From: JACRDG01 sp963760985
GTDB taxonomy: Bacteria > Desulfobacterota > Desulfomonilia > Desulfomonilales > Desulfomonilaceae
Direction: 5' to 3'
Assembly (NCBI GenBank): GCA_963760985.1
Contig: CAVXFM010000017.1
Span: 372,001 to 436,000, forward strand
Length of the DNA: 64,000 nt
Positions 53,970 through 63,472 of the stretch are shown here, one piece after another. The notes below the pieces were generated by a model, which made no database searches, was not told the DNA's origin, and was given only the letters and a program-made list of their open reading frames with translations. The stretch's first letter is position 1; each line of letters begins with the position of its first letter. The position numbers were made by a program, and so were the translations under genes.

Positions 53970-54662
53970 TCACTTGCGGGGTCGAGGATGAATCTCTCCC
54001 GGGAGCATTACCAGTCTCTCCATCTTACGTTTGAGGCTGGATCCGCTGTGGTCGTCGCCGTGCTTTAAGTCGCGAAGGAACTCCTTAGCCCGTTTCTTGT
54101 CCCATCCCATGATCTTGCGCAACTCCCCGAGAGTGATGCACTCCCGATCGTCCACGTACAGCGCGACCACTTCCAGAGGTACCTTCTGGAGTTCGTCCAG
54201 TTCGACTTTTACTCCCGCGCCCGCGAGGAAACCTTGGAGTCGACGGTATTTCGCGTCGTCATCCAGTGGTGGGTCAGGTTCTGCCGCGGGGTCCCCCGTG
54301 TTCGTCTTGTCCTGGGGAAGGTAAGAAGCGTTTCCCTCAATGAAGTCTCGGCGAATGGGCGAGAAAATGTCCAGCGCTGTGCACCCTTCAGGACCGACTT
54401 TGACTCCGTGCGGCACGGAACCGGGGATGACGAGCATATCTCCTTGCGACAAGGTCACATCTTCTCCGTGGGGAAATACCAGGGTCACGGAACCGCTCTG
54501 CACCATGGTTACCTGCTCCGAGACGTGGTCATGCGTGGGAAAAGCGGTGTCGGGAGCCAGTTCCCATCGCGTGATCATCACGTTCTCACCCCAGATCATC
54601 TTTCGGGTTACGTTCTCGTTGATTTTCTCTGCGTTGACGTTGCTCCACGATGTGGCCTGCAT
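53970..54662 (-). CDS. Cupin-domain protein with C-terminal helical extension
   Basis: ATG 54662 is preferred (GGAG eight bases before) over 54680. Residues 20-115 form a cupin with THDHVSEQVTMVQSGSV and DMLVIPGSVPHGV, giving His residues for a metal site. After an acidic linker (DPAAEPDPPLDDD) a second part has LQKVPLEVVALYVDD and LGELRKIMGWDKKRAKEFLR. Enzymatic or regulatory role is not evident. Confidence 0.85.
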   Translation of the reverse strand: MQATSWSNVNAEKINENVTRKMIWGENVMITRWELAPDTAFPTHDHVSEQVTMVQSGSVTLVFPHGEDVTLSQGDMLVIPGSVPHGVKVGPEGCTALDIFSPIRRDFIEGNASYLPQDKTNTGDPAAEPDPPLDDDAKYRRLQGFLAGAGVKVELDELQKVPLEVVALYVDDRECITLGELRKIMGWDKKRAKEFLRDLKHGDDHSGSSLKRKMERLVMLPGEIHPRPRK

Positions 54663-54693
54663 ACTGTGATCTCCGTACATTTCGGGCTAATCC

Positions 54694-54719
54694 GCGCCGC
54701 GTGCGATGCCTTGCGGCGC
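54694..54719. terminator. GC-rich hairpin
   Basis: GCGCCGC (54694-54700) and GCGGCGC (54713-54719) form a perfect 7-bp stem with a 12-base loop. It lies between the small membrane-protein gene and the cupin gene, both minus strand, about 95 bp after the stop of the first. No U-run. Confidence 0.4.
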
Positions 54720-54813
54720 TTCGCTGAAATATTCACGCATCAACAATTGACCCACGAGTTGTGAGATGCGGTGCATTTTCGGACACACAGGTCCCGCGTC
54801 GCACCACTTCGGG

Positions 54814-55098
54814 TTAGTAATCGGATGCCTTGTTTAACCGCTTGTATTTTTGTTTCTTTCCGAATTCCGCCTTCTGTGCCATGTCGTCTATTCCAGAACG
54901 GGTGCCCTGGCCGAATTCTTCTGCAGATTCTTCTCCATGGTAAATGACAGAAAACACCGCGTAGTGAAGCCGCATGAGGGCCGTAGTGCCCAAGACGGAA
55001 TCGATGTGGCCGAAAAGGGGAGCCTTGCCAAGATTCACCGCTCCACCCAGAAAAATGACCAGCAGGATGATGCCGATTACTACTATCGCAATACGCAT
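54814..55098 (-). CDS. Small membrane protein
   Basis: The 94-residue protein opens with one membrane segment (IAIVVIGIILLVIFLGGAV), followed by a polar region and a basic tail (KKQKYKRLNKASDY). GAGAGAGG precedes the ATG. No family recognised. Confidence 0.65.
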   Translation of the reverse strand: MRIAIVVIGIILLVIFLGGAVNLGKAPLFGHIDSVLGTTALMRLHYAVFSVIYHGEESAEEFGQGTRSGIDDMAQKAEFGKKQKYKRLNKASDY

Positions 55099-55167
55099 GA
55101 GTCGCCTCTCTCTCGTTTTCTTTATGGACAGCGGTTTTCAGGCTGATCTCTTGCCCAGCCCTGTCCG

Positions 55168-55668
55168 TCAGTGTTCCCAATCCTCCAAGTCAGCACGATT
55201 CGGATCGATCACCGTAACCTTTGAATTCTTCAGGGCCAGCCACTTTCCGCACTTGGGACATGCAATACGGACTCCCGTCTTTTTCACGGTCTTTTCCACA
55301 GGGACTCTACAATCATCGCACGTAATAAGCGCGCTCTCGAGCGAGTCCAGGGCATACGCCTCCCAGATCTGGCCGCTGGAAGGCTCGATTTCCATCAGCC
55401 TTTGGGCAGCTTGCACCATGGAGGCAGCGTCCGATGAGCCGAGGCGATCACGTGCGCATATGGACTCTACAGTCTCGACAAGCGCCCGGTAGTCCTTTTG
55501 TGCGCCGGAATTGACTACGGGTTTCACCCTGACGGTTTTGCGCCTGCGGCCCCACTTCGCCAAGATGCTGTGGATCGGGACCAACCCCTTGAATCTCTCA
55601 GGGTAAGTTTTCAGGTACCAAGCCACAAATATTATCACCCAAATTCCGACACCAATAATGAATTCCAT
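55168..55668 (-). CDS. Membrane-anchored zinc-ribbon protein
   Basis: ATG 55668 is preferred over the longer frame to 55767, whose first part looks non-coding. The 166-residue protein has an N-terminal membrane segment (FIIGVGIWVIIFVAWYL), a middle region with a helical repeat-like stretch (MVQAAQRLMEIEPSSGQIWEA) and a C-terminal zinc ribbon, CDDC ... CPKCGKWLAL. Function unknown. Confidence 0.72.
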   Translation of the reverse strand: MEFIIGVGIWVIIFVAWYLKTYPERFKGLVPIHSILAKWGRRRKTVRVKPVVNSGAQKDYRALVETVESICARDRLGSSDAASMVQAAQRLMEIEPSSGQIWEAYALDSLESALITCDDCRVPVEKTVKKTGVRIACPKCGKWLALKNSKVTVIDPNRADLEDWEH

Positions 55669-55803
55669 TTTCACTGCCGTCCTGAACCAGAAGTGCTCGA
55701 CCCATCTGGCCGTTTCTCGCATGCGTAGGAGTCTTTGTATTCCGAGGGCTTTCCCCCAGCAGGTCACATTCCGCAGGCTGCGGCGCGGCTCGCGATCAAT
55801 GCC

Positions 55804-56454
55804 CTACCGAGCGCGCACAGTCGGCTTGCGAATGGCCTCAGCCGGGACAGCGGATTCGGCGAGGAGTCGAAGCTCTTGCAGGAGCGCCTCAACTTGTTGC
55901 CTCGTATGCGCAAGTGAATCCGAGTTATCGATTACGCGGTCCGCCTTCTGCTTCTTATCATCAATGGGCATTTGCGCGTCGAGCCGAGCGCGGGCTTCTT
56001 CCCGCGTCATGCCGTCGCGTTGAATCAATCTCTCTTCCTGCGTAATGCGGGGGACAAACACCACGATGATGAGATCAAATTGGCTATCCCAAGCTGTTTC
56101 GTACAGGAGCGGAACATCCACTATGGCCAGTTTGTACCCGTCATTTCTCAGAGCGTGGATACGTCGGTCTTTCTGCTCGGCCACCCTTGGGTGGATGATG
56201 TGTTCAAGGGCTTTGCGTTTGGAGTCGTCTTTGAAGACGAGTTCTGCCATGCGCACGCGGTCGAGTCCGCCTTGTTCGTCGATCACGCGCTCCCCGAATG
56301 CCCGGCCAATCTCTTCCAATGCCGGAGACCCCGGCTTCACTGCATCACGGGCAAGTTCGTCCGCGCAGATCACAGGAATTCCGGCATCTTGAAACATACG
56401 ACTCACGGTACTTTTGCCTGAGGCAATTCCCCCTGTCAATCCAACAACCAGCAT
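55804..56454 (-). CDS. coaE: Dephospho-CoA kinase
   Basis: From ATG 56454 the protein has 216 residues. It starts MLVVGLTGGIASGKSTVSRM (P-loop), then VICADELARDAV, HIIHPRVAEQ, VDVPLLYET and RLIQRDGMTREEARARLDAQM, all conserved CoaE motifs. CoaE phosphorylates dephospho-CoA in the last step of CoA synthesis. The frame extends to 56532 but the added residues are not part of the family. Confidence 0.95.
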   Translation of the reverse strand: MLVVGLTGGIASGKSTVSRMFQDAGIPVICADELARDAVKPGSPALEEIGRAFGERVIDEQGGLDRVRMAELVFKDDSKRKALEHIIHPRVAEQKDRRIHALRNDGYKLAIVDVPLLYETAWDSQFDLIIVVFVPRITQEERLIQRDGMTREEARARLDAQMPIDDKKQKADRVIDNSDSLAHTRQQVEALLQELRLLAESAVPAEAIRKPTVRAR

Positions 56455-56482
56455 GAGTTTACTCGATTCGTTCCTTTGGGAG

Positions 56483-57034
56483 TCAATCCTTCTTCTTGAA
56501 TTCTTCCCACGCGGCATCCATTGCACGGTCAATGCGCTTTCCCGTCTTTTCGAGATGTCCCCAAAAAACGGTCCACTGGTCTTTCATACTCTCGGCCATC
56601 TGTTCAGACTGTTTCTTCAGCGCTTCGAGCTGGTCTTCACCGATGCGACCTGCAGCGGTCCACTGTTTGTCGAGGACTTCTTTGGCTTGATTCACACACA
56701 GATCGAAGCTCTCGCGACTCACCTGGCCCATGGTGTTGAGGCGGTTTGTCATTTCCTTGAGAAAATTATCCCAATCCAGGTCCTTTTCCTTGTCGAGAAG
56801 TTCCCACGATTGCTTGATCCTGTCCGCTGCCCTCTCCACATCTCCCGCTGCCATCTCACCGGATCGTTTCATCGTGCGGGCTACATTGTCCACAGCGGCC
56901 ATAAATTCCTCTCTGGATGCCCCCCAGCTCTTTCGGAGAAAAGCCCTGGACTCTCCGAGCATGAACAGGCCAACGGTCCCGAGGTTATCCAGAAGCTCGG
57001 CTACGGCTTTCTTGACGTCATCTGTTTGACTCAT
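56483..57034 (-). CDS. Phasin-like helical protein
   Basis: ATG 57034 follows GGAGGG. The 183-residue protein is almost wholly helical with heptad patterns and no cysteine-rich or membrane regions: FMAAVDNVARTMKRSGEMAA, FLKEMTNRLNTMGQVSRESF and LEALKKQSEQMAESMKDQW. It resembles phasins and the PhaE/PHA-associated helical family, which coat polyhydroxyalkanoate granules or assist PHA synthase. No PHA gene lies nearby, so this is by resemblance only. It is 28 bp upstream of coaE on the same strand. Confidence 0.65.
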   Translation of the reverse strand: MSQTDDVKKAVAELLDNLGTVGLFMLGESRAFLRKSWGASREEFMAAVDNVARTMKRSGEMAAGDVERAADRIKQSWELLDKEKDLDWDNFLKEMTNRLNTMGQVSRESFDLCVNQAKEVLDKQWTAAGRIGEDQLEALKKQSEQMAESMKDQWTVFWGHLEKTGKRIDRAMDAAWEEFKKKD

Positions 57035-57144
57035 CGTGCCCTCCGTGTTCTTTGGCAAGTCTCAACACCATATAAAAGGTACCATCTGGTGCGTAGAGAG
57101 GCAACGGAAATCACGCGAGATGCCAACACGGGCGCACCTCATTC

Positions 57145-60100
57145 CTATTCCGCGGGACGCAGGGGAACCACAAACGTAAAAGTGCTGCCTTTGCCTTCGC
57201 CTTCGCTCTCCGCCCAGATTCGTCCGCGGTGAAGCTCCACCATCTGTCTGGTGAGGGCCAATCCCAGGCCGGTGCCTTGTTGGCGTCGAGAAGGAGACGC
57301 GTCCACCTGCTCGAACATTTCGAAAATACGTTCCCGATCGTCGTGCCGAATTCCTACTCCTGTGTCTGACACACTGACCACGAGATCCGTCCCGTCGATT
57401 CCCGCGTTCACGAGGATCGCTCCCTCGTCGGGAGTAAACTTTGCGGCATTGGAAAGGAGATTGAACAGGATTTGCTTCAGCTTCAGTTCGTCGGCCCTGA
57501 TCTCAACGTCAGTCAGTTCTTGGCCGACGCTCAGTTCCAGCTTGATTCCATGTTTGATCGATTTTTCTCTGATCATGATGAGGCTGTCTTCCAGCAGTTG
57601 ACGCACGTCGACAGGCGCCAAGTTCAATAGCACCTTGCCGGACTCCACCTTGGACAGATCCAAGATGTTGTTGATCAATCCTAGCAGGTGGTTACCGCTA
57701 TCCAGCACATGCCCCACGTATCGCAACTGGTCGTCGTTGAGTTCTCCGAAGAGTCGATCCTGGAGGATCTCCGAGAAACCGATAATGGCATTCAACGGAG
57801 TTCGCAGTTCGTGGCTCATATTCGTCAGGAACTCCCCTTTGACTCTGCTGGCCTGTTCTGCCCTTTCTCGTGCCAGCTCCAGATCGGTGACGTTCACCAC
57901 ATAAAGGATCACCCCCCGGTACCGGGCCTGATGAAAGATCGGTTGCACACGAAAGGACGCGTGCATTCCAGCGAATTCGCGGCTCACTTCCAGGGGGGCG
58001 ATTCGCTGTCCGGTCTTGTACGCAGAGATAAGTGGGCGGAGTCTCTCCACCATCTCCGGGTTTCGATGGAACTCCCATATCTTCCTGCCTATCACTTCGT
58101 GGCGACCAAGTCCCACCTTTCTGAGGAACCAAGTGTTCGTTTCCGTGACCGCATCGTCTGCATCAGCAAAGACGATTCCGTGGTCCATTCCCTCAATGAG
58201 AGAGCGCAGTTTTCGCGCTTCCGCTGCAGCCAGTTCGTGTGCTCTTCTGAGCTCGGCCTCAGTCTTTTTGCGTTGGGTGATGTCTATGAGCGACGCGATG
58301 CTCTTTCGCGTGCCGGGAATCGTTCCCACGGTGGCAAGCATGTCCCGCGTGGTGTTCGCACGGTCGACCATGCTGAATTCGTAGTGCTTCGGCGGGGCAT
58401 AGGGATCGGTTCTTCGCAGGTGGTGATAGTCGGTCAAACGGGCCAAATCTTCTTCCCCAAAGAAGTCGCACCACTTTTTCTTGCCGTTGATTTCGCTACC
58501 CGAGTACCCGGTGAGGTTCTGAAATTCAGAGTTGCAGAGGGATATGGTGGTGTCGTCCTCGACGATTATCGTTGCAGCGCCCGTGGTTTCAAAGATGGAG
58601 CGGTATCTGCTCTCACTTTCCGCGAGATCCCGGGTTCGCTCTGCAACCCTATGTTCCAACGTGCGAGCGTACTCTTCTTGCTGTTCATAGAGTCGCGCAT
58701 TTTCGAGCGAGATGGCGGCCTGAGAACACACGAGGCTCAATATTCCCAGTCGATCCGGGGTGAATACGTCAGTGGCGAGGTTATTTTCCAAGTACAGAAT
58801 GCCGGTGAGTCTGCCCTGACGGATCAATGGCATGCAGAGAACGGATTTAGGCTTATGTTCCCGTACGTAGGGATCGTGGGAAAATTCGTCTTCTGCCGCG
58901 GCGTTCTTGAGAACAAGGCTTTCTTTGGTTCGGTACACATAGTCGACCACCGAACGAGAAAGCTGCCGGCTATGCTTCACAGGGCGAGAAGTCAGGACGG
59001 TCACCGTGTTGGAGGGCTCTGCCGCGGGCTGCGGCTCTTCCGGAATTGCGTCCGCTTGTGAATCGGCAGAGACGGAGGGCCCGGTCCCGCTGGGACTCTT
59101 TTCGGCCCGGTCTTGGCTTTGATCTGCCTGGGCTTCGATGACCAATTCGCCGTTGGACTTGCGCACGAGGAATCCCCTTTGCGCACCGGCGATTTCGATC
59201 ACGATCTTCATCAGGGTGTCGAGCAATCTCTTGAGAACAATTTCACCGGAAATCGCATGCGATGCCTTCACGACCGCGGCCAAGTCCAGAAAATCTTCTG
59301 CCGGCGTTCCTGTCGAGGTCACGGTGGTTCGCGTTTCCCTCATCTTGGATACCGCTGCACCGGATGTCGTGAAAAACAGGTCGCCGTATTCGCGATCCAT
59401 AGCCCTGACCTTGGCAAGGGCTCCCCACCTCATGAAGCAATAGCGAGCCTCCTGTGCATACGCTCTGGCAATTGTGTCTCTGCCCTTGCGGCGATGAAAC
59501 CGTGCGGCCAGTTCGTGAGCAAGCGCTTCTTCGTGAAGGTATCCGTGTTCTCGCGCGAGAGCGATGGCACGTTCGTACCCGTCAGTGGCTTGGATATCCC
59601 TGCCCAGTACTCGGTTGCGTTCCGCTTCGACGAGCACGTATTTGTGAAGGAAATTCATCGGAGCAAAGCGTGCCCAGTATTTCATCTTCCTCTGAGACGC
59701 ATTTACCCTCCTCAGGAGTCTTTTTCGTTGAAACACTCCAGACGAAGGATAGACTGCGAGCTGGGTAAGAGAATCGTAGAACCGGAAGAGGGGGACGCTG
59801 ACTGTCCCCATCACGCCGCTCAGATTTTTCTCCAGCATTTTCGCATGCTCAATGCCAGACTCGTATTGGTGGAAGAGGAAACACAGGATGAGCTTGTTGA
59901 GATGGAATATACTCTGCACGCTCCGGTCACCGGCCTGTTGCACAATGGGGAGCGTTTTCTCTTCATCGAACGCCTGTCCGATGAGTCTCCACGGTTCGTT
60001 TGATCCGTCGACAAGGTTCGTGACGGCTTGCCGGAATACCTCGTTGAGGTAGAGGGACGACTCCTGTTTGAGTTTGCGGATCGCGTCACTGTAGGAATCC

Positions 60101-62259
60101 AGCTCGTTGCGAAGGCCCGAGAGTTCCTTCCCCAAATGGTACGAAGCAGAGCAATAGACGAATGCACATACTGCAGCGTCCTCGATATTGCCCATTTCAA
60201 TCCCACGTTGATAGCCTTCCAGAATGGGCTTCAACACTTCTTTGGAGTGGCGTGTCCAATGGGTTATCAACAGATTGATCACCATCAGGGTCCTGGCTTT
60301 GCTTTTTCCCGCGTGGAACAGTTCCGCCACCTTCAAGGCGAGCTGGCCAAAGCGATACCCCTGATCCATCTCACCCATGACCGCACACAGAAAGAAGCCA
60401 TACGCGGAATAGGCAAAGGCAGAATCCGGCGAGTTCCCATACGCGACTGACAGATCGGCCGCCTTAAAAATAATCAATGGTGTCAACTCAGGAACGGCAA
60501 CGTAGGCTGCTTTGGCCACACTGGACAACACACGCATGGTTGCGAGACGCAACGGATCGGTCATGGGAGGCAGATCAAGGAGTTCCTCGATGCGTCTCTT
60601 GCCGAGTGCGCGCCTGGTCTTGAGGAAACGAGCCAGGATGGCAAGTTTGGTCGGCCTCGCAGGAATGCGGGTCCCCATGAGTTTCAGGATTTCAGCGGCA
60701 AGCCCTATCGCTTCAGTCATGCGGTTTTGCGCAATGTAGGCCTGGATCTTTACCTCATATATTTGCGCTTTGTCCAGAAGTGTCCTGCCGTGTTCCAGTA
60801 CCTGCCGGCTCAATTGCTCCATCGCGGCGAAGTCAGTACTGAGATACGCTGCTTCTGCAGCTTCGACGTGAAGCGCCAGTGTCAGATCGTATTGGACCTG
60901 CCAAGTCTGCTTTCCCAGAGCACGCACACCGTGGTGCAAGTAACGGAACGCGGCTTCGTACGCAGCAGACGCCCTTGCCCTCCGTCCCGCGGCGAGGTTG
61001 AATCGCGCTAATTCATCACGCTCCGATTGGCTCTCCAGCAGGAGAATCGCTGCGTTCAGGTGATTGGCGATGTCAAACACGTGCTCTTCAACGCGTGAAG
61101 AGGGGATATGCCTGAGCATCGATCGTCCGATGCGGACATGAACCGACTGTTGCTCAGCCTCCGGAATGAGGGAATACGCGGCTTGCTGAATGCGATCATG
61201 TGAAAATCTGTATTCCACGAGCTGATTGCCCGCAGGTAGGTCAACATCCAGTTCAATGGATTTCCACGCGTCCCCTAAGGGGAACACGAGACCCTGCAGG
61301 ACTGCCTCGCCCATGGTCGCAAGGGTTTCCTTCGGGGTTTTTCCACAGACAATCGCGAGCGTGTTGAGGTCGAATTGGTTGCCGATGCATGCGGCAAGCT
61401 CAAGCAGTTCCTGGGTTTCCTGTTTGCATCTCCGGATATTTTCGGTCATGAGCGCCACGACATTGTCGGTGATGCAGCACTGTTGAATTCTCTGCATGTC
61501 CCACTGCCAGGCTCCTGCTTGAGAATCGAACCTCAGGAGTTGGTCCACATAAAGGGATTTGAGGAACTCATTGACGAAGAAGGGATTTCCGTCAGTCCTG
61601 CTGGAAACAAGCTCGGCAAGCGAGGTGACCTCTTGCGGGTCTCTGTGCAGCGTATCCGATGCAAGTTGAATTACATGAGCAAGATCGAGTCCCTTCAATT
61701 CTATCCGAGTGATCGGCGCTGCCTGTTCTCTCAAGCTTTCGAGAGTTACCATAAACGGATGAGTGGGACCTACCTCGTTATCGCGATACGCTGCGATGAG
61801 GAACAGGAACTGCATGTCATCGTCGGTGATAAGCAGCTCCATGAGCTTCAAGGACGCGGCGTCTGCCCATTGTACGTCGTCGAGAAACACGACCAGCGGA
61901 TGCTCAGCTGAACAAAAGACGCGAATGAATTTGCGAAATACGAGATAGAAACGGTTTCGGGACTCAATGGGTCCCACGTCTTCCACCGCGGGCTGAGGCC
62001 CGATAATCAGTCCCACCTCGGGAATTACTCCGCTGATCACCTGGCCGTTGGGACCCACCGCATCGAGGATTCTCTGCTTCCAGCGGGAAAGTCTCGTCTC
62101 CTCTTCTGCTAGGACCACACGAATCAAATCTTTGAACGCGGCAACAAAACCGGTAAAGGGGGTATTTCGCTGAAACTGGTCGAACTTTCCGGAGACAAAA
62201 TAACCTCTCTGTTCGCGTGACGGGTTTGTGGATTTCGTTGACCAAGGAGGTTTTGCCAA
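57145..62259 (-). CDS. C-terminal part of giant kinase: AAA ATPase - GAF - PAS - PAS - histidine kinase
   Basis: This is the continuation, after a frame change near 62215, of the gene starting at 63256. Homologous sequence begins about EQRGYFVSGKFDQFQRN. The order is: the rest of an AAA/STAND ATPase (LVVFLDDVQWADAASLKLMELL), a long helical TPR-like region, a GAF domain (SVLCMPLIRQGRLTGILYLEN), two PAS domains (YRSIFETTGAATIIVEDD; LIEGMDHGIVFADADDAV), HisKA (GEFLTNMSHELRTPLNAIIGF) and HATPase (LFNLLSNAAKFTPDEG, GTGLGLALTRQMVELHRG). Complete proteins of this type (about 1,800-2,050 residues) are known as multi-sensor kinases with an N-terminal Ser/Thr kinase. Confidence 0.93.
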   Translation of the reverse strand: MAKPPWSTKSTNPSREQRGYFVSGKFDQFQRNTPFTGFVAAFKDLIRVVLAEEETRLSRWKQRILDAVGPNGQVISGVIPEVGLIIGPQPAVEDVGPIESRNRFYLVFRKFIRVFCSAEHPLVVFLDDVQWADAASLKLMELLITDDDMQFLFLIAAYRDNEVGPTHPFMVTLESLREQAAPITRIELKGLDLAHVIQLASDTLHRDPQEVTSLAELVSSRTDGNPFFVNEFLKSLYVDQLLRFDSQAGAWQWDMQRIQQCCITDNVVALMTENIRRCKQETQELLELAACIGNQFDLNTLAIVCGKTPKETLATMGEAVLQGLVFPLGDAWKSIELDVDLPAGNQLVEYRFSHDRIQQAAYSLIPEAEQQSVHVRIGRSMLRHIPSSRVEEHVFDIANHLNAAILLLESQSERDELARFNLAAGRRARASAAYEAAFRYLHHGVRALGKQTWQVQYDLTLALHVEAAEAAYLSTDFAAMEQLSRQVLEHGRTLLDKAQIYEVKIQAYIAQNRMTEAIGLAAEILKLMGTRIPARPTKLAILARFLKTRRALGKRRIEELLDLPPMTDPLRLATMRVLSSVAKAAYVAVPELTPLIIFKAADLSVAYGNSPDSAFAYSAYGFFLCAVMGEMDQGYRFGQLALKVAELFHAGKSKARTLMVINLLITHWTRHSKEVLKPILEGYQRGIEMGNIEDAAVCAFVYCSASYHLGKELSGLRNELDSYSDAIRKLKQESSLYLNEVFRQAVTNLVDGSNEPWRLIGQAFDEEKTLPIVQQAGDRSVQSIFHLNKLILCFLFHQYESGIEHAKMLEKNLSGVMGTVSVPLFRFYDSLTQLAVYPSSGVFQRKRLLRRVNASQRKMKYWARFAPMNFLHKYVLVEAERNRVLGRDIQATDGYERAIALAREHGYLHEEALAHELAARFHRRKGRDTIARAYAQEARYCFMRWGALAKVRAMDREYGDLFFTTSGAAVSKMRETRTTVTSTGTPAEDFLDLAAVVKASHAISGEIVLKRLLDTLMKIVIEIAGAQRGFLVRKSNGELVIEAQADQSQDRAEKSPSGTGPSVSADSQADAIPEEPQPAAEPSNTVTVLTSRPVKHSRQLSRSVVDYVYRTKESLVLKNAAAEDEFSHDPYVREHKPKSVLCMPLIRQGRLTGILYLENNLATDVFTPDRLGILSLVCSQAAISLENARLYEQQEEYARTLEHRVAERTRDLAESESRYRSIFETTGAATIIVEDDTTISLCNSEFQNLTGYSGSEINGKKKWCDFFGEEDLARLTDYHHLRRTDPYAPPKHYEFSMVDRANTTRDMLATVGTIPGTRKSIASLIDITQRKKTEAELRRAHELAAAEARKLRSLIEGMDHGIVFADADDAVTETNTWFLRKVGLGRHEVIGRKIWEFHRNPEMVERLRPLISAYKTGQRIAPLEVSREFAGMHASFRVQPIFHQARYRGVILYVVNVTDLELARERAEQASRVKGEFLTNMSHELRTPLNAIIGFSEILQDRLFGELNDDQLRYVGHVLDSGNHLLGLINNILDLSKVESGKVLLNLAPVDVRQLLEDSLIMIREKSIKHGIKLELSVGQELTDVEIRADELKLKQILFNLLSNAAKFTPDEGAILVNAGIDGTDLVVSVSDTGVGIRHDDRERIFEMFEQVDASPSRRQQGTGLGLALTRQMVELHRGRIWAESEGEGKGSTFTFVVPLRPAE

Positions 62260-63256
62260 TGCCTGGTCCCCCGGAGACGAGCATCATTTCCCTGTGTCCC
62301 GCGCCAGCCCGGTCAAAGGCCTCCATAAAGGTCTCGATCTGCGATTCTCGGCCATAGAGCTTCTGAGGGATGTGAAATTTCTCCGGAATGTCGTGTCGCG
62401 CGAGCGGAAAAGGATCCACCCTGCCGCATGCCTCAAGGCTGGCGAGGCACTCTTCGAGGTCTAGCCTGATCCCTTTGGCGCTCTGGTACCGATCTTCCGC
62501 GTTCTTGGAAAGCAGCTTCATGACAATGTCCGAGACAGACTTCGGGATTTCGCTCCTCAGGTCATGCGGTGGGGTCGGTGTTCTGGCGATGTGGCAATGA
62601 ACGAGTTCCAATGCGTCGTTGCTGGAGAAAGGCTGCGCCCAGGTAAGCAGCTCGTACAGGGTGGCCCCCAAAGAGTAGTAATCGCTTCGATAGTCTATGG
62701 AGCGGTTCATCCTGCCCGTCTGCTCGGGCGCCAGGTACGCAAGTGTCCCTTCGAGCGCGTCAGGGGCCTTGATGGCAGGCTCTTCTCGGGACATGAGTGA
62801 AGCAATACCAAAGTCGATTATCTTGAGCTGGCCGGTATCCGGGTTGCACACGATGTTACCGGGATTGATATCCTTGTGAATGACGTTGGCGGAGTGAATA
62901 TGACCCAGAATCTCGGCGATACGAATAGCGATCGACAAGCATTCCTCGATGGTAAAATGCCGAGATTCCTGAAGGATCTTGAGGGACTCTGCGCCGAAAT
63001 CCTCGAGAATCATCACAAGGGTCTTGCGATGCTTCTCGATTCCGTATACCCCGATGACTCCGGGCAAGTGCTGCAGTGCGAGAGTGGTGTGGTATTCCTG
63101 CTTGTACCTGATGATCTCGTGCGGCGTGGGGTAGTCTTCCCTGAGCACCTTGAGTATGACTGGGAATCCGTCTTCGAGACGGATTGCGCGAAAGACCAGA
63201 GAACTTGGACTCTTATAGATCTGCATGACCGTCTGGTAGCCAGAAATGAAGGTCAT
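61964..63256 (-). CDS. N-terminal part of giant kinase: Ser/Thr protein kinase and P-loop
   Basis: ATG 63256 (AGAGGA upstream) opens a PknB-like kinase domain: VIHKDINPGNIVCN (catalytic loop), KIIDFGIASLM (DFG) and LAYLAPEQTGRMNRSIDYRSDYYSLG. At about residue 310 the ATPase module begins (LYGRESQIETFMEAFDRA, MMLVSGGPGIGKTSLVNEI with Walker A). Near 62215, in codons reading HKPVT, one extra C shifts the frame; the true sequence continues in the 57145-62259 frame. The residues after that point in this frame, to 61964, are not real protein. Confidence 0.92.
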   Translation of the reverse strand: MTFISGYQTVMQIYKSPSSLVFRAIRLEDGFPVILKVLREDYPTPHEIIRYKQEYHTTLALQHLPGVIGVYGIEKHRKTLVMILEDFGAESLKILQESRHFTIEECLSIAIRIAEILGHIHSANVIHKDINPGNIVCNPDTGQLKIIDFGIASLMSREEPAIKAPDALEGTLAYLAPEQTGRMNRSIDYRSDYYSLGATLYELLTWAQPFSSNDALELVHCHIARTPTPPHDLRSEIPKSVSDIVMKLLSKNAEDRYQSAKGIRLDLEECLASLEACGRVDPFPLARHDIPEKFHIPQKLYGRESQIETFMEAFDRAGAGHREMMLVSGGPGIGKTSLVNEIHKPVTRTERLFCLRKVRPVSAKYPLYRFCCRVQRFDSCGPSRRGDETFPLEAENPRCGGSQRPGDQRSNSRGGTDYRASARGGRRGTH

Positions 63257-63472
63257 GGGGTCCTCTGTGCTCTGACGTCCGACTGTGTGGTGCTGGCCCG
63301 GCATTTCCTTTGGGTGAAGATGAGCAAGCCGTCTTGCGATAGCCTGAGTGATTCTCTTGTCGATGGGATGGCTTCAGGGCACGATCCCGCTGTTCGCAAA
63401 GGTGCGTGGCCCCGTGGGGCCACGTCACACACCGGCGACAGCCGGCAGCACTACCGATATCTCCGAGATCGG

